A stretch of 64,000 nucleotides of DNA from Bacteroidales bacterium (GTDB taxonomy: Bacteria > Bacteroidota > Bacteroidia > Bacteroidales > VadinHA17). The stretch lies in contig JAJFVL010000040.1 of assembly GCA_021371855.1 (NCBI GenBank), positions 1 through 64,000 on the forward strand, written 5' to 3'. Of the stretch, positions 41,727 through 51,474 are shown in pieces. Every line of letters begins with the position of its first letter. The first letter of the stretch is position 1. The notes beneath the pieces are model-generated. The model did not search any database. It was not told where the DNA came from and saw only the letters and a list, made by a program, of their open reading frames with translations. A program made the position numbers and the translations under genes.

Positions 41727-42758
41727 ATGAAAAAGAAAATTATTGTTACCGGAGGAACCGGATATATCGGTTCACATACGACTGTTGAACTTATTAAAGA
41801 GGGATTCGATGTTGTAATTATTGACAACCTGTACAACTCCGAAGCTGAAGTTGTTGACAGAATTCAGCAAATAACGGGAGTTAAACCTGTGCTGGAAGTC
41901 CTTGACGTATGCGACAGGGAGAAGCTCGATCAATTCTTTAATAAACATAAAGAGAGTTCGGCTGTTATTCACTTTGCCGCTTATAAGGCTGTATCAGAAT
42001 CTGTTAATAAACCTCTGGAATATTATAGAAACAATCTTGTTTCATTGATAAACATATTGAATTCAATGAAACGTTTTGGTGTTCCCGGGCTTGTTTTTTC
42101 TTCCTCCTGCACCGTTTACGGACAACCTGAAAAATTGCCGGTCACTGAGAAGTCACCTCTGCAACCTGCCACTTCTCCTTACGGAAACACCAAACAGATG
42201 GGCGAAGAAATTATAAGGGATACTACATTTTCTGACAAAAACCTCAAAGCAATTGCATTAAGATATTTCAATCCCATCGGAGCTCATCCCTCGGCTCTTA
42301 TCGGAGAACTTCCAAGAGGTGTCCCTGAAAATCTTGTGCCGTTTATTACACAAACCGGGTACGGGGTGAGAGATGAATTAAAAGTATTCGGGGATGATTA
42401 CAACACTCCCGATGGTTCGTGTATTAGAGATTATCTTCATGTTGTCGATCTGGCCAGGGCACATGTTGTTGCTGTAAAAAGGCTGACTGAAAATAAGAAC
42501 AAGACAAATTATGAGGTCTTTAATCTTGGAACGGGAAATGGGGTCTCGGTTCTTGAAGCAATAAAATCGTTTGAAAGAGTATCGGGAGTTAAGCTGAAAT
42601 ACAAAATAGTAGGAAGAAGACCCGGAGATATTGAAAAGATATGGGCCGATCCTTCTTATGCAAATAAAGAGCTTGGATGGAAAACAATAAGCACTCTCGA
42701 TGAAGCAATGAAAACTGCATGGGACTGGGAAAAGAAAATAAGGGAAAAAAAAGAATAA
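41727..42758 (+). CDS. galE: UDP-glucose 4-epimerase
   Basis: 343 residues. KIIVTGGTGYIGSHTTVELI (NAD), VIHFAAYKAVSESV, VFSSSCTVYGQPEKLPVTE (catalytic Ser) and SPYGNTKQMGEEI (Tyr-x3-Lys). ALRYFNPIGAHPSALIGE is characteristic of GalE. It interconverts UDP-Glc and UDP-Gal, possibly also the N-acetyl forms. No gap to wbpA. Confidence 0.9.
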   Translation: MKKKIIVTGGTGYIGSHTTVELIKEGFDVVIIDNLYNSEAEVVDRIQQITGVKPVLEVLDVCDREKLDQFFNKHKESSAVIHFAAYKAVSESVNKPLEYYRNNLVSLINILNSMKRFGVPGLVFSSSCTVYGQPEKLPVTEKSPLQPATSPYGNTKQMGEEIIRDTTFSDKNLKAIALRYFNPIGAHPSALIGELPRGVPENLVPFITQTGYGVRDELKVFGDDYNTPDGSCIRDYLHVVDLARAHVVAVKRLTENKNKTNYEVFNLGTGNGVSVLEAIKSFERVSGVKLKYKIVGRRPGDIEKIWADPSYANKELGWKTISTLDEAMKTAWDWEKKIREKKE

Positions 42759-42760
42759 TC

Positions 42761-43816
42761 ATGAAGAAGACAATTCTCATAACCGGGGGAGCAGGTTTCA
42801 TAGGCTCGCATGTGGTAAGAAGATTTGTGAACAAATACCCCGATTACCTTATTGTTAATGCTGATAAACTTACCTATGCCGGCAACCTTGAAAATCTTGC
42901 TGACATTGAAGGAAAAAAGAATTACATTTTCGAAAAGATTGATATTGTCGACAAAGAATCTGTAATGCGACTCTTCAGGAAGTACCCTTTTGACGGAGTA
43001 ATACACCTTGCAGCCGAATCGCATGTTGACCGTTCCATAACCAGCCCGGATGAATTCGTATTTACAAATATTGTAGGTACTGTCAATCTTCTTAATTCTG
43101 CGCGGGTAAGCTGGAATAACTCCTGTCAGGGAAAATTGTTCTATCATATTTCGACCGATGAAGTATTCGGATCGCTCGGGAAAGAGGGATACTTCACTGA
43201 ACATACTCCTTATGACCCCAAAAGTCCCTATTCGGCATCCAAGGCAAGCTCTGACCATATGGTTAGAGCTTATAACCATACCTTCGGGATACCGGCAGTC
43301 GTTTCAAACTGTTCCAATAATTACGGACCTAACCAGTTCCCTGAAAAACTCATTCCGCTTGTAATAAACAATATCAAGACCAACAAACCTATCCCGGTGT
43401 ACGGTAAGGGCGAGAATATCCGGGACTGGCTGTATGTTGAAGATCATGCTTCGGCCATCGATCTAATTTTTCATAACGGGAAAACAGGTGAGACATATAA
43501 TATAGGGGGCAATAATGAATGGAAGAATATTGATCTTATAAGGTTGCTCTGCAGTATAATGGACAGGAAACTGAACCGCACACCAGGGGCTTCTGAAAAA
43601 CTGATCACTTTTGTAAAAGACAGGCCCGGACATGATCTGCGATATGCTATTGATTCTTCGAAGTTGCAAAAAGAGTTTGGATGGTCACCTATACCAGAAT
43701 TTGCCGACGGTCTTGAAAAAACCGTTGAGTGGTATCTGACCAATGAAAAATGGCTCGATGGAATATTGTCGGGTGATTATAGCAAGTACTACGATCGTAT
43801 GTATTCAGGAAGATAA
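42761..43816 (+). CDS. rfbB: dTDP-glucose 4,6-dehydratase
   Basis: 351 residues from the ATG at 42761 (MKKTILITGGAGFIGSHVVRRFV); the frame extends upstream into galE but galE ends two bases before this start. LVNADKLTYAGNLENLADI, HLAAESHVDRSI, YHISTDEVFGSLG and SPYSASKASSDHMVRAY with NCSNNYGPNQFPEKLIP are diagnostic of RmlB. It makes dTDP-4-keto-6-deoxyglucose for deoxysugars such as rhamnose. Last gene of the sugar operon. Confidence 0.9.
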   Translation: MKKTILITGGAGFIGSHVVRRFVNKYPDYLIVNADKLTYAGNLENLADIEGKKNYIFEKIDIVDKESVMRLFRKYPFDGVIHLAAESHVDRSITSPDEFVFTNIVGTVNLLNSARVSWNNSCQGKLFYHISTDEVFGSLGKEGYFTEHTPYDPKSPYSASKASSDHMVRAYNHTFGIPAVVSNCSNNYGPNQFPEKLIPLVINNIKTNKPIPVYGKGENIRDWLYVEDHASAIDLIFHNGKTGETYNIGGNNEWKNIDLIRLLCSIMDRKLNRTPGASEKLITFVKDRPGHDLRYAIDSSKLQKEFGWSPIPEFADGLEKTVEWYLTNEKWLDGILSGDYSKYYDRMYSGR

Positions 43817-43855
43817 CTCCTTTGTTGTTTTCAGAAGATGCATGAAAGTCTGATA

Positions 43856-44662
43856 CTACAATAACATTTTATCATAGAAATCATTATAGGCATCAATATA
43901 TTTTGTTTCATCCTGGTAAGGAAGGATCGGCTTATTAACAGTATTAAGGTATTTTGTCAACTCGTCGTTTATAGCTTCACTACCGATAATAATGCCATCG
44001 GAATATTTTATAGCCAGTTTTGATACATTGACAAAATCGGGTTTCTTAACCATTTTAAGGTTTTCCCCGTCTATTCCGTCATAACGCAGCTTGTCGGCAA
44101 ATGTCGATCTGAATGGCGTTTTGAAATCATTGTCATAAATGGAATAGATAATTTTAAAATTATGAAAAAGGGGATCATCCGTGTAAAGATTTCTCAGATA
44201 TACAGGGACAAGTGCTGCCATCCATCCATGGCAATGGACGATATCGGGAGCCCATCTGAGTTTCTTGACTGTCTCAATAACACCCCGTGCAAAGAATAAT
44301 GCTCGTTCATCATTATCTTCAAACTCCTTCCCGGTAGAGTCGGATACAATATTCTTTCGCTGGAAATAATCATCATTATCAATAAAATAGACCTGCATAC
44401 GGGCCGATTGTATTGAGGCGACTTTAATTATGAGTGGATGGTCGGTATCATCGATAATCAGGTTCATCCCCGAAAGCCTGATAACTTCATGAAGCTGGTT
44501 CCTTCGCTCGTTAATACAACCATATCTGGGCATAAAAGTACGTATCTCTTTCCCTCTTTCCTGAATGCCCTGAGGGAGAAATCTTCCTATCTTCGATAAC
44601 TTCGTCTCACCTAAGTATGGAGTAATCTCTTGAGAAATGAATAATACCTTTCTACTTTCCAT
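43856..44662 (-). CDS. GT5-type glycogen/starch synthase-like protein (N-terminal domain only)
   Basis: 268 residues from the ATG at 44662 (MESRKVLFISQEITPYLGETKLSKIGRFLP). This matches the catalytic N-terminal domain of ADP-glucose-type synthases (SIGEFLPQGIQE.GKEIRTFMPRYG; then DIVHCHGWMAALVPVYLR, ending with a KY.DGIIIGSE segment), but the C-terminal nucleotide-sugar domain is absent. Such short forms next to panC are frequent in Bacteroidales as far as I recall. The activity without the second domain is uncertain. Divergent from panC. Confidence 0.75.
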   Translation of the reverse strand: MESRKVLFISQEITPYLGETKLSKIGRFLPQGIQERGKEIRTFMPRYGCINERRNQLHEVIRLSGMNLIIDDTDHPLIIKVASIQSARMQVYFIDNDDYFQRKNIVSDSTGKEFEDNDERALFFARGVIETVKKLRWAPDIVHCHGWMAALVPVYLRNLYTDDPLFHNFKIIYSIYDNDFKTPFRSTFADKLRYDGIDGENLKMVKKPDFVNVSKLAIKYSDGIIIGSEAINDELTKYLNTVNKPILPYQDETKYIDAYNDFYDKMLL

Positions 44663-44865
44663 GTTTTGTACCTGGATATACCATTGCGATTTAATGTGCA
44701 AAGATAGTAAAAATAAATGACATAATAAAAAAGGCGGTTTTCATATTGCCAACACAGATTGAAGACCTTCGCTCCAGATAAAGGCAAATAAATCGATAGA
44801 TCCGACCATAAAGGAAACTTTTTAACCAATAACAAATGTTATTATTATAATACAATAATTTCCTT

Positions 44866-44873
44866 TAGGTTTG
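44866..44873 (+). promoter_or_regulatory. -7 box TAGGTTTG for panC
   Basis: An exact TAnnTTTG match 18 bases before the panC ATG (44891). -33 not clear. The rest of the 228-base divergent gap shows no other element. Confidence 0.5.
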
Positions 44874-44890
44874 CAGAAAAAAAAAGAACA

Positions 44891-45748
44891 ATGAAAGTAA
44901 TAAGTACTGTTGTTGAGCTACAACAACAGATCAAAAAAGCTCAGCTATCCCCAGTAGGATATGTAGCTACCATGGGAGCTCTTCATGCAGGGCATCTGTC
45001 ACTGGTCACATCCGCCGTTAAACAATGTCCCCTGGTTGTTATCAGTATATTTGTAAATCCGACACAGTTCAACGACAAGAATGATCTGAAGAATTATCCC
45101 AGGACACTGGACGATGACCTGAAGCTCCTGGTGGAAGTACTCAGGGAATCAGACATTGTTTTTGCTCCTGATGAAAAAGAAATGTACCCTGAAGAAGACA
45201 AAAGAGAATTCCATTTCGGTAACCTTGAAAATGTAATGGAGGCTCCTCTCCGCCCAGGCCACTTTAATGGTGTAGCTCAGATTGTAAGTAAATTCTTTGA
45301 AATAATTAATCCCGATTTTGCCTTTTTTGGACAAAAGGACTTTCAACAGGTTGCTGTAGTTAAAGAACTTGTGCGGCAGACCGGCAGCAAAATAAAAATT
45401 GTTGCAAATCCAATCATCCGCGAAAAGGATGGACTGGCAATGAGCAGCCGCAACAGGCTTCTTGATCCAAAAATCAGAAAACAAGCCCCGATAATATTTA
45501 AGACCATTTCTTCTGCCTCCTCAATGATTTCAGAACACGACATTCCTGAAATCAAATCATTCGTTCAAAATAGTATCAATAGCATTGACGGCTTCAACGT
45601 TGAGTACTTCGAAATAGTTGATGACACTGAGCTGTTCCCTGTGCAGACAAGAGATGCGATAAAGAAAGGTAAACGATACTTTGGATGCATTGCAGTACAT
45701 GCAGGTAAAATCAGACTGATAGATAATATTGAAATAGGATTGGTCTGA
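44891..45748 (+). CDS. panC: Pantothenate synthetase
   Basis: 285 residues. VATMGALHAGHLSLVTSA (HxGH), SIFVNPTQFNDKNDL, RPGHFNGVAQIV, FAFFGQKDFQQVAVVKELV and MSSRNRLLD are the family's active-site motifs. It joins pantoate and beta-alanine with ATP. panD, 54 bases downstream, supplies the beta-alanine. Confidence 0.95.
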   Translation: MKVISTVVELQQQIKKAQLSPVGYVATMGALHAGHLSLVTSAVKQCPLVVISIFVNPTQFNDKNDLKNYPRTLDDDLKLLVEVLRESDIVFAPDEKEMYPEEDKREFHFGNLENVMEAPLRPGHFNGVAQIVSKFFEIINPDFAFFGQKDFQQVAVVKELVRQTGSKIKIVANPIIREKDGLAMSSRNRLLDPKIRKQAPIIFKTISSASSMISEHDIPEIKSFVQNSINSIDGFNVEYFEIVDDTELFPVQTRDAIKKGKRYFGCIAVHAGKIRLIDNIEIGLV

Positions 45749-45770
45749 ATCAAAAGGTTGATTACCTTTG
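45739..45770 (+). promoter_or_regulatory. Promoter upstream of panD
   Basis: -7 box TACCTTTG (45763-45770), exact to TAnnTTTG, with ATTG (45739-45742) as -33, spacing 20. It starts inside the end of panC, so panD may have its own transcript. Confidence 0.45.
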
Positions 45771-45802
45771 CACTCTAATTTGTATTAACAAGATCGTCAG
45801 TT

Positions 45803-46153
45803 ATGTTAATTGAAGTATTAAAATCGAAAATCCATCTGGCTTCCGTTACAGAGGCAAATCTGAATTATGTAGGCAGCATCACAATTGATGAGGATCTTAT
45901 GGATGCAGCTAATCTGATAGAAAATGAAAAAGTCCATGTTCTGAATTTAAACAATGGAGAACGTCTTGTAACATATATTATTAAAGGGAAAAGAGGATCA
46001 GGCGATATTTGCCTCAACGGAGCTGCTGCCAGAAAAGTGATAGTTGGTGATGTGGTCATAATAATGTCGTACGCAATGCTCGATTTCCAGGAGGCTAAAT
46101 CGTTCAAACCTACAATTATCTTGCCCGATACAAAAACCAATAAACTGCTCTGA
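45803..46153 (+). CDS. panD: Aspartate 1-decarboxylase
   Basis: 116 residues, normal for the pyruvoyl enzyme. [18 protein letters not shown] includes the Gly24-Ser25 self-cleavage site, and [21 protein letters not shown] is the conserved core. It makes beta-alanine for pantothenate. Confidence 0.95.
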   Translation: MLIEVLKSKIHLASVTEANLNYVGSITIDEDLMDAANLIENEKVHVLNLNNGERLVTYIIKGKRGSGDICLNGAAARKVIVGDVVIIMSYAMLDFQEAKSFKPTIILPDTKTNKLL

Positions 46154-46155
46154 AG

Positions 46156-47169
46156 TTGAGAAAAGGGATTATACAGACACTTAAGTTTATCGCCTTTCTT
46201 GCCGTCGGAATTTTATTGCTATGGTTCGCATTCCGAAATGTTGACTTTACCAGGTTGTCTGCCGATCTGAAAGAAGCTGATTATTCATGGTTGATTTTGT
46301 CAATTCTCTTTGGACTATTAGCATATATCAGCCGTGCCCGGAGATGGGTTCTTCTCATTTATCCTCTCAAGCACCACCCCTCTTTAAAAAACACTTTTAA
46401 TGCATTGATGACAGGCTACCTGGCAAACTTTGCTTTGCCAAGGATTGGTGAAATAACACGTTGTGTGGCTTTGGGTAAAAAGGAAAAAATACCTGTCGAC
46501 CAACTTATCGGAACTGTAGTGATCGAACGAACTATCGATTTCTTATCTCTTCTTTCCATAATGGTCATTCTGATCTTCATAAGCGGCAATCAGATAGTGC
46601 AGTTCCTTAAAGAAAGTATACTGGTGCCCATTCAGCAGAAAATATATTCCGTTTTTGGTGTTACATGGATTCTTTGGGTAATACTTCTTTTTACCGGAAT
46701 ATTTATACTGTTCGGTTTAATCCGCTATAGAAAAAGACTCCGGAAAATACGCTTTTTCGCAAAGATGTTTGATCTGGCCAGGGGAATCATAAACGGTCTT
46801 AAAACAATTACCAACCTGAAAAGAAAATGGGAGTTTATCTTCCACACAATATTCATCTGGATCAACTATGCACTTATGACATGGGTTGTTGTATTCTCCC
46901 TCGAGAGTACTTCTCATTTAAATTTTGGCGATGGCATTTTCCTTCTGGTTATCGGCGGGCTGGCTATGTCAGCGCCAGTTCAAAATGGACTTGGAGCATT
47001 TCATTACATTATTTCACAGGGGTTACTGATTATATTTGGGATCCCTCTTGAAGACGGACTTGTTTATGCATTGCTTACCCACGAATCGCAACTGATATTC
47101 ACTGCCATTCTGGGAGCAATATCATTCCTCCTTATTTTCAGGAAGGATAAATCAGCTCCAACTCCATAA
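46156..47169 (+). CDS. Lysylphosphatidylglycerol-synthase-TM / UPF0104 membrane protein
   Basis: 337 residues from a TTG at 46156 (L/MRKGIIQTLKFIAFLAVGILLLWFAFRNV), two bases after panD. About eight membrane segments; the conserved part is LANFALPRIGEITRCVALGKKEKIPVDQLIGTVVIERTIDFLSL and GLAMSAPVQNGLGAFHYIISQGL. This is the flippase-like integral domain of MprF and AglD relatives without a catalytic synthetase domain. A lipid or lipid-linked sugar flippase is likely; substrate unknown. Confidence 0.8.
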   Translation: MRKGIIQTLKFIAFLAVGILLLWFAFRNVDFTRLSADLKEADYSWLILSILFGLLAYISRARRWVLLIYPLKHHPSLKNTFNALMTGYLANFALPRIGEITRCVALGKKEKIPVDQLIGTVVIERTIDFLSLLSIMVILIFISGNQIVQFLKESILVPIQQKIYSVFGVTWILWVILLFTGIFILFGLIRYRKRLRKIRFFAKMFDLARGIINGLKTITNLKRKWEFIFHTIFIWINYALMTWVVVFSLESTSHLNFGDGIFLLVIGGLAMSAPVQNGLGAFHYIISQGLLIIFGIPLEDGLVYALLTHESQLIFTAILGAISFLLIFRKDKSAPTP

Positions 47170-47459
47170 TTGTCTTACATTTCTTAGCTGCCTTCTTCCC
47201 ATTTGGTTTACCCTCTATATCCCCCTAAAGTGGGACTAATTTGCTTTATAGTATTTTGATTATCATATTATTACATTTTTTCTCCCTGCAACTATTTATT
47301 TGTTCCGGTACAATCTCTCCGGGTTTCTGTAATTATGATTTTATTAAGTAAATTTCATTAATTTTAATACCGATATTTTATCAGGAAAAACAAAAATAAT
47401 TGTACATCATAATCAGCCTCCCTTTATTGGGGGGATGGGGGGAAAAACCGGGGGGAAAA
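47170..47459. other. Intergenic stretch with G6 runs just before radA
   Basis: Three runs of six G lie at 47429-47434, 47437-47442 and 47450-47455, ending five bases before the radA ATG. A CCTCCC tract (47417-47423) could pair with the first run. Near 47217-47235 there is a small TCCC / GGGA hairpin. No -7 box or gene was seen. Confidence 0.6.
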
Positions 47460-48821
47460 ATGGCAAAAAGTAAAACAATATTTGTATGTCAGAACTGTGG
47501 CGTCGAATCGGCAAAATGGATCGGAAGATGTCCTTCCTGCAAAGAGTGGAATACATACCATGAGGAGATTGTTGCTCCTCCTTCTTCGCGTGAGACTACA
47601 TTTGTTCAGAACCTGGAAAAACGGAAACCCGAACTCCTCGATAGTATACATGCTGATGAGCATGACCGCCAGAAGACAGGAATTTCTGAACTCGACAGAA
47701 TATTGGGAGGAGGTATCGTCGGCGGTTCACTTATCCTTCTCGGAGGTGAACCAGGTGTAGGAAAATCTACTCTTGCACTTCAGCTTGCTATAGCACTTAA
47801 AGGGCAATCCATTCTTTACGTCTCAGGTGAGGAGAGCGAAGAACAGATCAGCCTCAGGTCCAAAAGGATGAAAGACTCAAATCCTCAATGTTATATTCTT
47901 AGTGAAACTGACCTTGAAAACATCCTGACACACGCTGAAAACATTAAACCGGGACTTATAATAATTGACTCCATCCAGACGATAAACAACAGCATGCTTG
48001 AGTCATCCGCCGGTTCTGTTTCACAGGTGAGAGAATGTGCTGCGCAACTCCTGAAATATTCCAAGATAACCCGGACTCCAATCGTTCTTATTGGCCATAT
48101 CACAAAAGACGGAACAATTGCCGGCCCAAAAGTACTGGAACATATTGTGGATGTGGTTCTCTATTTTGAAGGCGACAATAATTATGTTTACAGAATTCTG
48201 CGTTCTGTTAAAAACAGATTTGGCTCGACATCTGAAATAGGTATCTTCGAAATGGTCGAAACAGGCTTAAAGGAGATACATAATCCTTCTGAAATGTTTA
48301 TTAATCAACATGATGAAGCTATAAGTGGGATCTCAGTAGCAGCCACTGTTGATGGCCTGAGACCATTTCTTATTGAAACCCAGGCACTTGTAAGCAGCGC
48401 TGTATATGGGACACCTCAGAGGAGTTCCACCGGTTTCGATGCTAGACGTCTTAATATGCTGCTTGCAGTTCTTGAAAAAAGAGCAGGTTTCCGGCTGGGA
48501 GCAAAAGATGTTTTTCTGAATATTGCAGGAGGAATAAAAGTAAATGATCCGGCAATCGATCTGGCCATTTTAAGTGCTGTTTTATCTTCCAACCTTGATA
48601 TACCAATAGAAAGAGAGATCTGTTTTTCAGGTGAGACCGGTCTGTCGGGTGAAATAAGACCTGTTTCACGTATCGAACAACGTATAAGAGAAGCATCTAA
48701 AATGGGGTTCAGTAAAATTTATATTTCCAAATATCACAGGAATATATCAATAAAAGGATTAAATATTGAGGTGATCCCTGTCGGGAAGATCGAGAATCTG
48801 GTCAGATCTCTTTTTAGTTAA
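47460..48821 (+). CDS. radA: DNA repair protein RadA
   Basis: 454 residues from the ATG at 47460 (MAKSKTIFVCQNCG); the frame continues upstream through the G-rich stretch but has no better start. C4 zinc finger CQNCGVESAKWIGRCPSC, Walker A GGEPGVGKST, Walker B LIIIDSIQT, the RadA-specific VKNRFGST motif, and a Lon-like C-terminal domain (from about 290). It processes recombination intermediates. Confidence 0.95.
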   Translation: MAKSKTIFVCQNCGVESAKWIGRCPSCKEWNTYHEEIVAPPSSRETTFVQNLEKRKPELLDSIHADEHDRQKTGISELDRILGGGIVGGSLILLGGEPGVGKSTLALQLAIALKGQSILYVSGEESEEQISLRSKRMKDSNPQCYILSETDLENILTHAENIKPGLIIIDSIQTINNSMLESSAGSVSQVRECAAQLLKYSKITRTPIVLIGHITKDGTIAGPKVLEHIVDVVLYFEGDNNYVYRILRSVKNRFGSTSEIGIFEMVETGLKEIHNPSEMFINQHDEAISGISVAATVDGLRPFLIETQALVSSAVYGTPQRSSTGFDARRLNMLLAVLEKRAGFRLGAKDVFLNIAGGIKVNDPAIDLAILSAVLSSNLDIPIEREICFSGETGLSGEIRPVSRIEQRIREASKMGFSKIYISKYHRNISIKGLNIEVIPVGKIENLVRSLFS

Positions 48822-48913
48822 AGAAGAACAGAACTGGTGGATCAGAGTAATTAAGCGCTAATCATTTGATAGAGCTTTAAAAGCTATGGAGGCTGCAGAG
48901 GCTGTAACAGTAA

Positions 48914-48972
48914 AAAGCCTTTAAAGCCTCTATAGCCTCTATAGCCTCTATAGCCTCTAAAGCCTCTAAAGC
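48914..48972. repeat. 9-bp tandem repeat between radA and the PBP gene
   Basis: Six and a half 9-base units, three exact ATAGCCTCT copies flanked by AAAGCCTCT/AAAGCCTTT variants, in the 184-base convergent gap. Just upstream (about 48884-48903) related bases in inverted form (GGAGGCTGCAGAGGCTG) could fold onto the array, so the pair may serve as a terminator for both genes. Confidence 0.75.
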
Positions 48973-49005
48973 TTTTATTAAGGTTGCTATTTTGGCTTTG
49001 AGCCT

Positions 49006-51354
49006 TTAATATCTTTCCCTCCGGAAGCTGTCCCTGCGGGATTTTGCTTTTTTAACCTTATCGCAATCAATATCCAGGTTAAAATCGGCCGGACGCTCAA
49101 ATTCATCATTTGCCATTGATGCGAACTGAGGATCGGAAAATACTTTTTTAAGGAATATTGCAAAAACAGGAAGTGCCATGTGTGACCCCTGCCCTTCACG
49201 AAGTGACTCAAAATGGATCGACTGGTCCTCCCATCCGGTCCATACGCCACCGACAAGATTGGGTGTGACTCCCAGGAACCAACCATTTGAATTGTTTTGT
49301 GTTGTTCCTGTTTTACCTCCCATCTGATTCTTGAAGTAGTAAGGTTCACTTCTCAACCTCAGCCCTGTTCCTGTATTTACAACTCCCTGCAGAAGATTAA
49401 GCATAAGAAAAGCCTGCTCTTCACTTAACACCTCTTCAATTTTTAGTGTGAATCTCGAAATGACATTGCCGTTCTTGTCCTCTATACGGGTTACATACAT
49501 GGGTCTGGTATATACCCCTTTGTTGGCAAATGTCCCGTAAGCACCCACCATCTCCTCGAGTTTAATATCGGAAGTCCCCAAAAAGATTGATGGCACAGGA
49601 TCGATAAAACTTCTGATCCCCATTTTATGCATAAGGTCGGTTACCGCAGAAGGTTTAAATTGCTGCATTAACCATGCCGAAATCCAGTTTTCCGATTGGG
49701 CCAGTCCCCATGCAAGGGTAACCATTTTTCCATGGTATTCATCTGGCCCTGAACTTCTTGGAGCCCATGGGATAGAATCACCGACATCAAAAGATCTGGG
49801 GATATTCTCCACCTCATAACAGGGAGAATAGCCGTTTTGCATGGCAATTGTATAAAGAAATGGTTTTATTGTACTGCCAACCTGTTTCTTCTGCTGTGTT
49901 ACCGCATCATATTTAAAGTATCTGAAATCAGGGCCTCCTACATAAGCCTTAACATGCCCGTTGTGAGGATCTTCTACAAGAAAGGACGATCTGATAAAAT
50001 ACTTGTAATATCTTATTGAATCGAGCGGTGACATAGTAGTGTCCCTGTCGCCTTTCCAGGAAAAAACTGTCATTTTTACCGGGGTGTTAAAAGCAAGCAT
50101 TATCGAATCTTCGGAGATTCCGGCTGATCTCATTGAATAATATCTGTCGGAACTTTTAACAGAAGACATCATAATTTCATCAACCTCTTCCTTCGTCAGG
50201 TCATTTGAATAAGGAGGATTTCTGAAACTTTTTGCGCGTTTATAGAAAGTAGGCTGTTCATTTTTTGACAGGTGCTCGGTCAACGCCTCCTCAGCATATT
50301 TCTGCATGCGCGAATCAATTGTCGTATATATTTTTAATCCGTCTCTGTATATATCATAATTTGAACCGTCAGGTTTCTTATTCTTTTTGCACCAGCCATA
50401 AAGCTGATTGTTGTTCCATTCCCATAAAGCATCTTCGTATGATGATTCATTTTTATATTTGCTTTTATCGGGTTCGGGTTTTCTCATTGTATTCCTGATA
50501 TATTCCCTGAGATAAGTTGCAAGTCCGGTATTGTGGTTCTCAACATTGAAATCAAGTGTAATAGGAAGTTTCATGACCGAATCTGCAAAAGAAGGTGAGA
50601 TATATCCATATTTTTCCATCTGTGAAATAACGACGTTCCGCCGGCTAAGCATAAGGTCATAATTCCTTACGGGATTATATCTGGTGGAAGCTTTAAGCAT
50701 GCCTATCAGAACCGCTGATTGTTCAAGATTCAGCGAGTCGGGTGTTGTATTGAAATATACCTTGGCAGCTGATTTTATTCCAATTGCATTATAATTAAAA
50801 TCAAACTTATTAAGGTACATGGTTAATATTTCCTCCTTTGTATAGCTACGTTCAAGCTTCACGGATGTCTGCCATTCCTTGAATTTGGAAAGCCCCAGTT
50901 TGATTTTCCGTGTGATTGCAGAATTTCTTGTTGTGTCTCTCGGGTAAAGCTGCTTTGCCAATTGCTGTGTAATAGTACTCCCTCCGCCTGTACTCTGGCC
51001 CAAAAGAATTGTACGGATTGCTGCCCGGCCAAGACCACGGATGTCAATACCGGAGTGCCTGTAATACCGTATATCTTCTGTCGCTATAAGTGCATCCACA
51101 AGCCATGGTGATAAATCTTTGTACTCTGTCCATGTACGGTTTTCAACACTTATCTTCCCAAGAAGAACCCCATCGTCAGAATAAACCTCTGCGGCCAGAT
51201 AATATTCAGGATTTTCAAGCTCTGCAAAAGAAGGCATAGGTCCAAGCTTCTCCTCTGATATAAGGACGAATAAAGTTATAATGAAAGCAAAAGGGAAAAT
51301 GAGTAATAACCAGAACCAAATCAGGTACTTTCTGTCGTTAGAATTTCCTTTCAT
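49006..51354 (-). CDS. Class A penicillin-binding protein 1A
   Basis: 782 residues. A membrane anchor at about 10-32 (YLIWFWLLLIFPFAFIITLFVLI), a GT51 transglycosylase domain (IATEDIRYYRHSGIDIRGLGRA with the catalytic Glu; TGGGSTITQQLAKQLY), and a transpeptidase domain with VGSTIKPFLYT (SxxK), AQSENWIS (SxN) and GGKTGTTQNNSNGWFLG (KTG). It polymerises and crosslinks peptidoglycan. The tail is charged (KVKKAKSRRDSFRRERY). The 3' end is next to the 9-bp array. Confidence 0.95.
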   Translation of the reverse strand: MKGNSNDRKYLIWFWLLLIFPFAFIITLFVLISEEKLGPMPSFAELENPEYYLAAEVYSDDGVLLGKISVENRTWTEYKDLSPWLVDALIATEDIRYYRHSGIDIRGLGRAAIRTILLGQSTGGGSTITQQLAKQLYPRDTTRNSAITRKIKLGLSKFKEWQTSVKLERSYTKEEILTMYLNKFDFNYNAIGIKSAAKVYFNTTPDSLNLEQSAVLIGMLKASTRYNPVRNYDLMLSRRNVVISQMEKYGYISPSFADSVMKLPITLDFNVENHNTGLATYLREYIRNTMRKPEPDKSKYKNESSYEDALWEWNNNQLYGWCKKNKKPDGSNYDIYRDGLKIYTTIDSRMQKYAEEALTEHLSKNEQPTFYKRAKSFRNPPYSNDLTKEEVDEIMMSSVKSSDRYYSMRSAGISEDSIMLAFNTPVKMTVFSWKGDRDTTMSPLDSIRYYKYFIRSSFLVEDPHNGHVKAYVGGPDFRYFKYDAVTQQKKQVGSTIKPFLYTIAMQNGYSPCYEVENIPRSFDVGDSIPWAPRSSGPDEYHGKMVTLAWGLAQSENWISAWLMQQFKPSAVTDLMHKMGIRSFIDPVPSIFLGTSDIKLEEMVGAYGTFANKGVYTRPMYVTRIEDKNGNVISRFTLKIEEVLSEEQAFLMLNLLQGVVNTGTGLRLRSEPYYFKNQMGGKTGTTQNNSNGWFLGVTPNLVGGVWTGWEDQSIHFESLREGQGSHMALPVFAIFLKKVFSDPQFASMANDEFERPADFNLDIDCDKVKKAKSRRDSFRRERY

Positions 51355-51410
51355 TTACTTAAAAAATTTTGCTCAAAAATAGTAAATAATAAAGAATCTT
51401 AATGGTTTAT

Positions 51411-51442
51411 TTTGAAGTTTGGCACCTAATTGATTTACTTTG
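51411..51442 (+). promoter_or_regulatory. Promoter of topA
   Basis: TTTG (51411-51414), 20 bases, TTACTTTG (51435-51442); one mismatch to TAnnTTTG. The topA ATG lies 33 bases downstream. Confidence 0.5.
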
Positions 51443-51474
51443 CTCCCTGATAAAAGAACAAATCTAATTCTGTA

